A stretch of 64,000 bases of DNA from Phalacrocorax aristotelis (taxonomy: Eukaryota > Chordata > Aves > Suliformes > Phalacrocoracidae), in contig NC_134282.1 in NCBI RefSeq assembly GCF_949628215.1, positions 15,232,723 through 15,296,722 of the forward strand, in the 5' to 3' direction. This document shows, piece by piece, positions 1-11,700 of this stretch (position 1 is its first letter; each line of letters begins with the position of its first letter). A model generated the notes under the pieces. The model had not been told where the DNA came from. It was given only the letters and a program-made list of their open reading frames with translations, and made no database searches. Made by a program: the position numbers and the translations under genes.

Positions 1-2479
1 TTGCTATGCGGCTTCTGAGAAGTGATAAGCATCCATGTACATGTCTTGCGTAAAGTCGCAGGCTGATTTCCAGCACTACTGACTGACTCCGTAGAGAAGA
101 AGAGCCACCGAAACTGGGCCGTGGGCTGGTCTGTGATCTGTGGCCTGTGCAGCGCAAAGTCTTCTGCCCTTCAAGTTTCAAAATACACACAGCACCCTCC
201 CATCTCCCCGGGATCTGCCACATCTTCATGCCTGTCAGTGCTGCTCTTGGTTTGTGCTGGATCAGGGACGAGCAGAGCCAGGCCAGGTCCCTCTGCCGCG
301 GCTTTGCCATCCCACCGGCTTCGTGGTGTGTGCAAAGCCCTGGCAGCAGTCGCTGTGGGCCAGACAGAAATGTCCCTTCCAGCCACTCTGTCCCCAGGAA
401 GAGGTGGCCGGTGGCAGAGGGCTGTTTAAGAGGGATGTGCCGAGGCTGGCACAGAGGGAAACGACCAGGAAGGGCAGCTGCCTGCTGGAAGGGATTAGAT
501 GCAGCTCTGAATGCAGAGCAGGGATCATGGGCAGCCCAGCCTGCCAAGCAGTCCTGATGTGGAGGATTGAGGGGAAAAGAGGAGTATGAATTAAATGATT
601 GCTGGGTAATTAATTTCTGGACACTACCTCTGCTGCCAAGTGTGCTGGGCTGAGGGACTCTTGCTCCATTGCCACAGCCTGGGTGCAGGGGCCAGCACAG
701 CCCTGCTCAGCTGTGGCCTTTGTGCATGGTGACGGTGGCACAGAGCTGCCCTGCCAGCAACCAGCTCCTCCGGCATCACTCCCAGGTACTTCAGAGTGAT
801 TTACAAGGAGCCGCCACGTCACCAGAGAGAGAAACAACCTGACATGATGTTCCACCATGCTCCTTAGGGTGAGCTCTGAGTAATTACTCCAATTATATGC
901 TGAATCACAGAGAAGTCGGTAGCCTCTGCACAGGGACAGACTGCAGGATCCATCTTTAATCATGGCTCAGGTGTTGTGCTCTGCTGCCTCCAATTTGACG
1001 TGCATGTTCATTTCCCCTTGTGGGTCTCTAATCATGCTGCTTATCATCACCTTTTTACCCACTCCTCTGTTTCTAGTATGCATGTCAAAGAAGTATATTA
1101 CCCAGCCAAGTTTTCTTTACTGCTTCTTGTCAGCAGCAAACTGTCTTCTAAAATGGAGCAAATAGGTGTCTTCACCTAGATTTGCCTAGGAGAGGTGTTC
1201 ATCAAAACCTGGCAAGTGACAAGTCCACAGGGACCATGATTTGTTGCTCCAGGTGAACGATGAAGGATGGGGCTAAGCCAAGCAGGGGGATGTCGGCTGT
1301 AAATCCAGATCCCTCCCTGAGGCTGTGTTTATACCGATATCTATGAAAGCCCATCAATAGCTTCTCCATCTGCCCAAACCCTGGTACATCCTGGCAGGTG
1401 AGGCTGGCATGGGGACACTGTGGCCTTCCCAGGGCGCCCAGTGACAGCGGCTGCACCCGCTTTGGCCGCAGTCCTGCCCTCCAGCCGTGTGCCCTCTATC
1501 ACCTGCCATGAGGAAGCAATGTGTCCCCATCTGTAAGGAAGCAGCTGTGTCCTCAGCAGGAAAATGACGGGCCTGAGTTTCTGTCCAAGCTGCAGTGCCT
1601 GAGCGTGGCCGAGTGGGACATCCCCTGAGGGCTGGGGCTGCTCAGGCACTGCAGGCTCCCTCTGAGGTGGAAATGGACCTGCTCCTGATTTCTCCATAAC
1701 ACATTTCTGGTGAAGACTTGTCTCATGCACAGGGACCTCACATGGCTTCAGAGACAAGCTGGCAGGACAGCCAGGTCAGGGGCACACAGGCTGAGCCTAC
1801 CCAAACCTCAGTTACAGCATTGCCAGGGATGGGGAACTCACCACAGGCTTCGACAGAGCATTTCAGGGGACAGCTACCCTCACACATCGAAATCCATGCC
1901 TTATTTCCACCCGCAGCCTTCTTGCATCCTTATCTGCCAAACAGAGGCACTGCCAAAGCTTTAATCACATCAGAAAGAGCTTTAATAAGCTGGGATCAAG
2001 TTAGCCCTTTAACCTTTTTTTCCTGGCCTGCATGGATAGTGTCCCAGGAATTTCTCTCCAGGAAAAGTCTGTCTTCCCATTCCTCTGTCACTCCTCAGCT
2101 TCCTCTTTGGGCTTTATCCAGCTTCCCTGCCTCATCCAGAAATGCTGACCCCATGCTGGGCACGGGTCTGCAGGGGGCTGCAAACCTCTCCTGGGCAGCT
2201 GTGTTCAGTCCCTTCCCTGGGGAGGCACCTTTTGGGGGGGGGTCCCCAGCCTCCCTGGGTGCAGCCCCCCCTCGCCCGGGTGTCGCGTGCTGTGCTACCA
2301 GTACAGCCTGCTCCTGGGGCCGTGTCTGTGCCAGGATCACTTCTCCAGAGCCTGGGCATCTTCTGCCTTCACTGAGAAACCAAGGTGTTAAATAATAGAG
2401 GGCTGTGAATTAATCCCCACCAGAGGCCTCTGGAAACACCCCAGCTGAGCTCAGTGGCTGGGCCATGTTTGTAGCAAGG
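1..2479. other. Intergenic DNA, no gene recognised
   Basis: No exon-like conserved peptide, RNA gene or clear repeat was recognised on either strand. Composition is moderately GC-rich, and the open frames are interrupted and lack recognisable domains. A run of nine G residues lies near 2234. The expected neighbour on this side from human synteny is XXYLT1, but none of its coding sequence was identified. Confidence 0.5.
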
Positions 2480-2765
2480 CTCTGGGACTTCTAAAGTGTC
2501 TGGATTTCCAATGTACTAAGTCGCACGCTTGCTCCAAGTAGCTGGATTTGCCAAGCGCCTTACGCAAGCTTCTTACATCAGCACCATCACAAGTTTGACT
2601 GATAGGGGCAACCTCAAGAACATAGATGTGCCAAGATCTGTTTTCCATAAAATCATGCTAATTGACACTAATGATATTTCCCCACTTCAAATCTTTATCG
2701 ATCGAACCGGGTCGTGGCCGTTTCACCCCTCAGCACAGGACTGATGTCAGCTGGACCGGCTTGGG
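2480..2765 (-). mobile_element. CR1 LINE fragment (reverse-transcriptase region)
   Basis: Read on the minus strand, the segment follows the CR1 ORF2 consensus as I remember it. An element-like 'agctgacatcagtcctg' is followed by a stretch equivalent to 'gtcaat-agcatg-ttttatggaaaacagatcttg', and then by one equivalent to 'gatgtaa-cttg-gtaaggcgctt'. In the family this encodes the HGFMENRS and VDVIYLDFSKAFD blocks of the reverse transcriptase. The frame is decayed: a 65-residue open piece keeps MENRSW but not the catalytic region. It is 5'- and 3'-truncated and not mobile. It retains an unusual number of CpGs (about 2697-2722). Confidence 0.8.
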
Positions 2766-5087
2766 ACATCCTGTTTACTCCGTGGAGGTACAGGCAGCAC
2801 GCCAGCGCTGGGACCCCAGGGGGAAGTCCCAGGGAGTCACAGGCGCTAATTAGGCAGCTCCTTACCCAGCTCCTTTGCACTCGCTGATGTGTCAGACCTG
2901 CTATTTTGAAAATCTAACCTCAGTAGCTATTGTTTAACATCTTCCCAAAGCCCTCATAGGATGGAAAGCGTTTTATAACAATTCTGTTTTATTTTATAAT
3001 TTGCTGTATTGTTTGGCTTTTGCCTCCCAAATGCTGAACTGAATTATTTATCAGATACCTCTCCTTTTCTGGGTTGCTGCCTACATGATTTGTCACCCTC
3101 TGCCTTTTTGGGCCAGGCAGAGATTTCTCCGTGTGCTCACTGCTTCTTTCATCAGTCTTGTAGGCTCCTGATGTACATGCAGTTTGTCATAAACTTAGGC
3201 TTTTTATTCTGGTCTTTATTTTTGCAGCTGCCTTCACCTCTCGCGAAGCTTGTGACACGCAGACCTGCGCCTTCTCCCAGTCGCAGCTTTGGGAAGCTGG
3301 CCCACATGTGCTGGGGCAGCTCTTGGCCACTGCTCCAGAGTTTCTATTTGCACACCCCATTCCTGGCCGATTGTTTCCAGATTTCACAGCGTGGAGCTTT
3401 CCAACCCACCGACTGCTCTGCTGGGCCGCAGCATCTGCGGTGCTGTCCTGCTCCCTTTCTTCTCTCTGCGGGCACCAACCTGGGGCTCTCCAGCCGTTGC
3501 ACCAAGGCACCACCTGGCAGAACAGAGATGGAGGTGTGCAGCTGGGCAGGTTTCTGCAGGGTGGGTGTGATGGCTGCCTTTCATCCCCAGGAGAGGCAGA
3601 TAAGCCTTTCGTGCTTCACACACACATGCTTAAAAGCAGAGGAGCCAACACCCAAAACCTGTCCTGCATGCAAAGCATGAGGAGGGGGCTCCTCTGGGAG
3701 TGGGAAGGTGGGTACCCTGTGAGGTGATGCTCCAAAGGAGCAGTCCCATGGCAGGGTGAGTGGCTCCTCGCTGCTCTGCTACACGGGGATGGGGCTCCTA
3801 CACACCCCTCCCCAGGGAGCACTGCTGCTGGGTTGCTAGGACTTTGCACAGATAACCTCTTTTGCTTCCAATAGCAATGAGAAAATAGAAAGAAACATGC
3901 TTTCAAAGATGTATTGTGGCAGCCTGAAGAGCCGAGACCTTAGCATGATCTCAAGCTGGGACCTGTTCCAGCTGCCTCCTGCCCCAAAAGAGAGCATGGT
4001 TGGCGCAGGCTGGTGGTTCCCTGACAGGGGCTGTGGTGGAGGAAGGGGCTTTCTGCATTCAGCATCTAGGAAGAGTCCTACCCTTGCTGCAGGGAACGGG
4101 CAGTATAACCCGAATATCTCTAACCGCGGTGTGCCCGATGCACACAAGTACGTAGCCCTGGCCGAGTCCATAGGGCGACCGGCACTTCTCATCGCCATGC
4201 TGGACTCCTGCAGTTCCCTCCCCCAGTAATTATCCTTCCCCAGGAGCTCCTGCACTGGCGTGTGCACCAGTCATCACAGCAGGCAGACCGGGGCAAGGTG
4301 CAGGTAGCAATTAATTTCTTCTCTACAAATTACCAAATTGCAAACTTACGTTTTGCACTCTCATGAACTTTGTACTCTCTTTGAAGGAGGCCGCTGCATG
4401 GCTGGGACATATTCCTGGCTATGTCTCACCAAAGAGCAGTGTGGCAGCTATTTTTCATGGCTGAGGAATGGAGAGCTCTCTAGACAGGCTAAACAGCAGT
4501 ACCCCCAGGCTGCTACCCAGCTCCATCCTCTCGCTCCTGCCTTCACCACCTTCACCCCCACGGATGCACGGATTGCTCTGCACCCCAAATGCCTCTTTCC
4601 ACCTCCCTGAGCAGAGGCAGAAGCCAGTGCAACCCATGGGCTGCCCATCCACAGAGTGGGGATCAAACTGCACAGCAGCCCCAGGGCTGTGCATCCAGCA
4701 TCACTTGTTTCCTGGCTTGCTCCTCTGCACCCCAAAAAGGCTTGCCACCCATCCCAGCCCCAAGGCACCTTCCACAGGGCTACAGGCCCTATGCAAGAGC
4801 TCACGTGCCTGGTTCACTGTCATCGCACTGGGCTTGTGCAGGGACTGACTCAGTCATAAGAAGGGGGAAGGAAATAGGAAGATGCCCATGGGAAGGGCAT
4901 AATCCCAGAGCACGGGGCACTGGTCCCTGGCCACTGTGCCACACACCCATACCCTAGGAGGCTGCAATGACAAATGCCTGTAGGTATAAGCAGGACAAAA
5001 AGGCTAACAGAGGTATGATGGAAGGCTGATCTAGCTGGTACAGGGGCTTCCTTCAGCTGCGCGTCAGCAGCTACCTTGGGAGAACTC
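2766..5087. other. Intergenic DNA, with a CpG-dense patch at 4095-4200
   Basis: No gene was recognised. Nearly all of this stretch is CpG-poor, but about 4095-4200 carries roughly ten CpG dinucleotides in just over 100 bp (for example around 4110-4135 and 4170-4200). A 110-codon frame at 3897-4229 passes through the patch but shows no recognisable domain. The patch is far too short to be a normal CpG island. Confidence 0.45.
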
Positions 5088-5121
5088 TGACAGCTGAGCA
5101 AGATTGACAGCTGAGCAAGAT
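5088..5121 (+). repeat. Perfect tandem duplication of 17 bp
   Basis: The 17-base unit TGACAGCTGAGCAAGAT occurs twice with no spacer (5088-5104 and 5105-5121) without mismatch. A perfect copy in unconstrained DNA suggests a recent replication slippage or microhomology event. Confidence 0.95.
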
Positions 5122-5564
5122 TGGCAGGTCTCCTGGCACCCAACCCAATGCCATTGCACAACACGCTTGTGTGTTGCTTTCACTTGCTTTTTTTTATTGG
5201 CCATCCACTGGCTTTGTGCACCCCAGCTGGTCCTGGTCAGGCTGTTTAGGCAATGCGGGGCGGGGAGGAGGACTTGCTCTTCCTTGTGCTCAAGACCTGC
5301 AGTGGCAGTCGGTCCCCCAGCTCCTGGTAAGCTGGTCAGCATTTGCTCTATCTCGTTGTGGAAAAACTGCTGGTGATATTGAGGTGGCATTTGTTGAGTG
5401 TCACGCTTCAGCCCTGAGGTGTGTTTGGTCTCCCCTTGCAGTGATGTAGGGCTGAGTTCCACTTCCCATGTGTCTGTGTCCATTAACTGTGCCTGCAATA
5501 TCTTGCCCTTCACACCATTCCCTTTGAAGGCTTGTTTTGCTGGTCAGACAGCTTTCCCCATCTT
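5122..5564. other. Intergenic DNA before the CR1 3' end
   Basis: No gene was recognised. A minus-strand open frame of 149 codons (5064-5513) has no recognisable domain and does not resemble CR1 ORF2. Part of this stretch may be a heavily decayed extension of the CR1 copy that follows, but I could not align it. Confidence 0.35.
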
Positions 5565-5755
5565 TTTGTGCCAGGAGGCTGGTGGTGTTGGGCCAGGTCG
5601 CTAGAGAAGTGGTTGTGAGAAGTCTCCATTCTTTGAGGTCTCCAAAACTCATATGTCTGGATCCAGTGTTTGCAACAGTCGTGCTGGGAGCAGAAGGTTG
5701 GACCAGAGACCTCCGGAGGTCCTGTCTAACCTGCATTTTACTTTTCTCTGGGTGC
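5565..5755 (+). mobile_element. CR1 LINE 3' terminal fragment
   Basis: The copy follows the CR1 3' end from the 'caggt-gc-tagagaagtggttgtg' stretch (about 5595-5620) through 'agtctccattctttgag' to the diagnostic 'ggttggacc-aga-gacctcc-gaggtcc' block near 5695-5725 and the 'ctaacct' that follows. The terminal short repeats of CR1 (attctgtg) are too decayed to recognise. The orientation is plus. It is an ancient, non-functional 5'-truncated insertion typical of bird genomes. Confidence 0.82.
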
Positions 5756-8700
5756 TGTGTCTAGCATAGGACAGTCATTTATCAATGGTCTCACCACCAC
5801 AGGGCAGCCTGGTTGCTTTCATCAGCAGTGCCCCCCAGGTCATGTCCTCAGCCATTGCTTCCCTGTACCAAGCCTCTCATCCTTCATAGCACCTGTGCCC
5901 TCAGGTCCCAGCCTGACCTGGTGTTCACAGTTTCAAGGTGTATTTGGGGCTGTGGCTGTTCCCTGGGTGATTCAGATCGCTGGCACTAGCAGCATGTGTT
6001 CCTTGCTGTTTATGGCATCATCAGCCTGTGTCATCTGCTTGTCTTACCAGGAAAGACTTTTCTAGTCATTTGGTTAATTGGTTAAAATATTAAATTATGC
6101 AACACCAGGAGCTGACCCCCTAGGAGCTGCTCGTAACAGCCAAATGGCATCTCTAATTCTCTCTTGCACTTCAAACTTGGTCAGAGTATCTGTTTGCATG
6201 CAATGTTTTTGCTCATTGTCAGGTGGCATTAAAAACCTCGAGGAAACTGGATTGGGAGGCAACAGCCCAGCTTGTCAGGCAGGGCTATAGTCTTCTCCAA
6301 ATAATAAAAAAGAATTGGACAACAGCTCTGTTTTGCAAATCTCTGTCAAAAGCCATGCTGTCAGAAAGTATAACACACTTAACTGTTTGGACATCACCTT
6401 GTACCTTGGTGCCTTGGCCGTTTGGCTATGGGAGGAATTGGTGGCACTGGGGTGTTCCTTGCTCTGTCCTTCTCCGAGCCAAGGTCCCAGGCTCTGCCTG
6501 GTGCTGGGTTTGCAGCTGCCCTTCCCACAGCTCCTGGGTACCACGCTGCATCAACTCCTCCATTGCACAGGCTTAGACACAGCAAAACTCAGTGGCAATC
6601 AATTAAAGATATTAATGGGACAATCAAGTTCCCTCTGGGGACAGCAAGGGCTGTTTGCTGTCTGCCATCAGTTCCTGGTGGTGCCTTGCTGAGCATCCCC
6701 GTCTTGTGAAGAGGTCTGGGGGTAGGCAGTGGTTACACGGCTGTGCCAGGGCTCATCAGTGGTGTGCGTGCACAGTGTCCCTGCTGTGGCGTTGGGAGAA
6801 ATGGCATGGGCAGTGACCATCAGCAGTGCAGTGCCTCTGCCCTGCCCATGGCTGGGTCTCCCCTCCCTGATGGGTAGGTCCTGTAGTTGTGCATGCTTTG
6901 CTGGGGTGAATGTTGGAGACTCCAGAACCGGCGCAGTGTCATCATTCCCAGGGCTGATAGACTCATTTCCAGATTAAAGAGCTGACTGGGTTGATGCGGG
7001 AAGTCCTGTGCCTGCAAAGCTCATCACCCGGCAGGCTGGGGAAGAGGTGAGAGATGCCTGCCGCCCCAGTGCAAGGGAGGATGCAGGCTGGAGCCAGCCG
7101 TCTTGCCGCTGGTGGGATGAGAGCGGTGGCTCAAAAGATGAGCTAAGTTATTGGATCTTGGTGAAATCCTATGTGTCAAGAACAGGGAGCTGTAGCTGGA
7201 AGTGCAGAGCAGGGCTCCAGGCAGGGGCTGAGCCAGGATGAGGCAGCGCATGTCCCAGGCCAGGCTGAGCCCCATCCTCCTGGTGGGTGGAGGATGCGGA
7301 AACATGGCGCACGTGCAGCTTATCCCGTGGGAGGTGCAGAGGCACCGTGGGGGTGCTGGCATCCAGAACCCCTGCTTGTGTTAGCACCTTCTAGGAAATG
7401 AGTCCTTGCACTGTAATTCCTGCTGCTCTGCACAGATGTTTTCTGGCTGGTTTAGTCTGACCGTGGCTGTGAGTGTGCAACCCTCCTCTGCAAGGATGCC
7501 GGTCCAGCAAATGCTGGCTTGCTTGGCTGTGCAGCCCATCCTGTGGGTACCGCAGGTGGGGCAGGCAGCAGCCAGGAGGGTTTTACCCCTTCGTGGCTGC
7601 CCCTTTCTTGTGTCCTTGGTTGGTACCTAAGGGAGCACTGGAAAAGCAGCAGGCTGTTTGGGGAAGCCTCTGCTGAGGTACTGGCATCCCTTCCGGCACC
7701 CCGTGGTTAGAGCAGCATACCAGGGAGCTGTGTGAGATCTGGCACGTGCATGGTGCTGGCAGGGGATGCCATCCCTGCACCCCTGTGGCAGACCAGGGTC
7801 TGCTCTGAACTTATGCCTTGGTCTCTGTGCAACTTACTTTGCTGGTGTGCAATGGGGTAGGGTCTCTTAGACTCTGTCCTCAACTCTAAAAGCTTTTTCT
7901 GAAGTAGTGGCTGTTTGCGAGCCTGCGGCACAGGGCCTCACAAAATCAGTACTCCAACAGAGAAAACCCCTTGCAAGCACTTCTTGCCTCTGCCCCGCCC
8001 CGCCAGCTTGAACACCCAGAGGAATAAGCTGCACAATGATGACCCCAATCTCGATGGAACATGATAAATTATGTAACATAATGTCACGATTATGCATTTA
8101 TGAAAGAGAAGTAGGGCAGGGAGCTGCCAGAGATGGCTCTGCTCTCCGGGTGAGCAACACCCACGGGGCACTGCTGAGTGAACCGTACTCTGTTGGGGTC
8201 ACCTCCCTCTGCATCCTTAATGCCACAGTTCAGAATTGGTGGGAGCTTTCAAGACCCTTTCTTTTTTTCCTTCAGAGGCAGTGGTGGGGGGAACTAACAA
8301 AGGGAATAAGCTGGTAACATCTGCAACCAGCAGCAGGCTGCCTTGCATGATGCTTGCACAGTCCCTTGGCAGCCCTCAGTAAGTCGCTTAACCAGGGCCC
8401 TGTGTTGGGTCAGGTCAGAGCTTTTCTGGATCCTCCGACCATCGTATTTGTAGACCCTCTCTTTGCATTTTCTGTAACAATACACTGAGCACTCATGTTT
8501 CATCTTCATCACTGCACTGTGAGAAGAGTAAATACATTGTGATCTTTGCTGAGCTTGTCAGCAGTGGGCAAAGAGATGCAGACACTGAACTGAGTCGACT
8601 GGTTTGGGTGATTCAGAGCCTGCAGGAAGAGTCAGCAGCCTGTGTTTCATCTCCGCTTCCTCTGCTCCAAACACAGATGGGAAAAACAGGAGGGGGAGGG

Positions 8701-11700
8701 AGGAGAGGTGATGAGAAAGTGAAAGACAGGAGGAGTAAGATCTGGTACAACACTAACAGTGTTGTTGGAGCAAGGTAAATATTTTAGAGCAAAACAGTGC
8801 TTTGGAGTAATACAGATTTAGGGAAACATTTTTTTGGTGTTCTGACTGTCTTGATCTGAAGGACTGGAGTCAGTTGCAAAGTAAATAATTCAAAAATTTT
8901 CTTTTTCTTCCTCTAAGAGCAAGGAATGAGTTCTCTGTCTGGCACTGGCTCCTGCAGTGGGGTGGCAGGGGAGGCTATGCTTCTGTGGGTGAGTGCCTGG
9001 CTGCATGGGGCTGTAGAGGTGCCAGGTGGCGGTGTGAAGGTATCTGGAAGCAAGTGGAGCCCAGGGCACACTGCAGCTGCCTGGTGTCCCTGCAGGCAGT
9101 GACATCCCCCATGTTGTGCTTCTGGATGGGCGTCTGGGCTATGGACCACAGAAAGTGCATTGCACAAGTGTGAGGTATCTGCTATGAGAAAGAAACCAGT
9201 ACCTGCACTGAGAAGCTGGATTTCCACTCCTTACTCCCAAGAGCAGAGACAAGCTCTTAGCAGTTCTGCCCCATACTTTCCTTTTGGATTCACCCAGGCC
9301 ATTCACATCCATGTCACTGTCTCTGGGAGCTGTGGGCTGGTCGTGCATACGTGCATGGAGCCAGAGGAGCAGGTCTGAGCACAGCACAGTCACACGCATC
9401 ACATACCTCCCCACGGCTCTCTGCATGCCTGGAGAGGAGGAAATCCTGCCAGAGCTCACCGGACACAGAGGGGAATGACCCAGACCCCCAGCAGGCATGA
9501 CCTGTTCCCATCCTGCAGAGGCACGCAGGGCTGTGCCGTGCACGTGAGCTCTTGTGTGATGCCAGTGGAAGAGCAGAGGCGGTCATGCGCATGGGTATGT
9601 CAGTTCAAGTCCTGAGAGCATTTGTTGAGAGTGGAAGAGCCTGAGCCATGCTGCTACTTTACTGACTCCTCCAAAGGCTATCAAAGTCCTCCAAGTAAAG
9701 CAGGGAAGCCAGGACGTGACAGCTCTAATGTAAAACTGCAGCAGGAGGAGATGGCTGTTTTCAAAAACAACCTTTGCAAGGTCATCTCTGAGCAAGGCGA
9801 AGCAGCAGCAGAGGGCTTGAGCACTTTTCTGCAATTCAGCTCAAAAAGACTGGATCTTGCCCTCTCTTTATGGGAAGGAAAGCATGTGATGACAGGTCTC
9901 CAGAGCTTTTATTTTGAAGCCAAATACTTAGAGTGCATGAAGACAGCAAAAGTATTTTCCTTCGGGCGATACAAATCAAATAAATGGAGACAGTGCACTG
10001 CAATTCAGTGCAACAGTCAACATGAGCTGCATTCGTATGTTGGTGTCGCAAAGGCATCAATGACAGGAGGTGCCTGGGACTGGTGGCGTCAGCAGCCCTT
10101 CTACCCCAGACGTTTCCTAACTGGTGGGTCGGCACCTCTGTCCTGATGTATTCTGTGCTGGCTGGAGCTTTAACAGCCAGGTTTTCCTACCTCCTTGTTA
10201 AAGATGGGTGCATGAACCTGGTGGTAGTGTTTAATTACACTATACAGAATAAGTTCAAGGAGAGACTGTCTGGTTTAATTGACTCCCCATTCAATATGCA
10301 AAGCTGAGTGGAGTTCCTGTGGGAGTATATACATATATATTTATTGTTCTTGTGGGACAGGAACTAGGATTAGGATGCGGCGCTGCCCCACTCTTCCCAT
10401 CCCCTGTGCTATCATAGCCATAGTCCAGGCTGCTGCCTCATAAAAGAGAGGAGCTGTAAAAGGACCTACCCTCAAAGGCTGGGTATTGCAAGGTGCTCTG
10501 AGCACTGTGGAGCGGGAGTTAAAGCCCAAAGGATTATGCTGGGGCTCTGCAGAGCTGCCACAGGCACCTACAAGCCTCCCTGCATGGGATTGGGCTGCAG
10601 AGGGAAGCTGCCTGGTGCAACCCAAGGGAGCTGCCAAGAGCCCAGCAAGCAGTGGCTGGGATCACGTGCACCAGTGCTTGCAGTGGGGAGAGACTGTGTG
10701 CTGGCCCTGTCCTGGCAGGGGGTGGTCACAGCTGCACGCCGTGGGTCATGCAGATGGGCTTTTGGGAGCACATGGTTGTGCCTTGGGAGTGCAGTGCTAG
10801 ATGCAGTGAACTCGTCTTTGCTGTACTAATGTTTGCTAAACAAATGATCCTGAGTGCAAGTTGAATTGTAAACAACACTAAAAGCAAGAAATGAGCCAGT
10901 GGATTTCATAACAGCTCTAGAGCTCTTATCCTCTCATTAATGGGGTTTTACAGCTGTCATAAGTGAGCCATCTCCCTGGAAATAAAACATTTTCTTTTCA
11001 AACAGTCCTTTAAGTGTTGTAGGCTATTTAATATATGAGGCTTGTTTCTAATTAAAAGAATCATTCCCTTAGCTTGTGTGGTTTGTGGCTGAACTACCTG
11101 CCACAGCTGCAAACTGGAATAGTCCAGTGGAGGCCACAGTGTCTTCTGCAATCCTGCTGGGTGAGGGGGACCGAAGGTCCCCTCCCATACTGGTTTGGAG
11201 CAGCTCACCCTGATCCCTTCCTTGTTTTGCAGAAGGTGATGCACAGCATAGGTGCTCAGTGCTGCCTTCCCCACCCCTCCAGCCAGGAGCTGGTGCTTTG
11301 TTTACTCACATCACAAACAGCGCATGGAAGCAGCTTTTATTTAAAGCCCCTGGAAATGAGAGTGATATGAAGCAAGGCTCGATGGCATTGGCATAATACC
11401 AGCAAGAAATCCATTTAATCCCACCATGATGAGTTTACTACATCTCCTCATTTGATTCACAGGGCCAGTGCAACGCAGGCTTTGAAACCACCAGCAGCTC
11501 TGCTCTCCATCCTGGCCAGCTCCTGGAGCTTCTGCCAAGAGTCTGTAAACCATTCCCCCGCATCTCCTGGCCCAGCTGGCTTTGCTGAAAGGGTCCATCT
11601 CCTGCCCGATCTCTGCTCCGCCTCATGCAGGGACGAGGACACCGCTGTCCCTCAGGTGGCTGTGACCATGCCATCTTGCCTGACTGTCTCTGGGTGTAAA

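Noticed and set aside
3009-3680. 223-codon plus-strand frame
   Set aside because: Cys/Ser/Leu-rich with no domain; a chance frame in stop-poor DNA.
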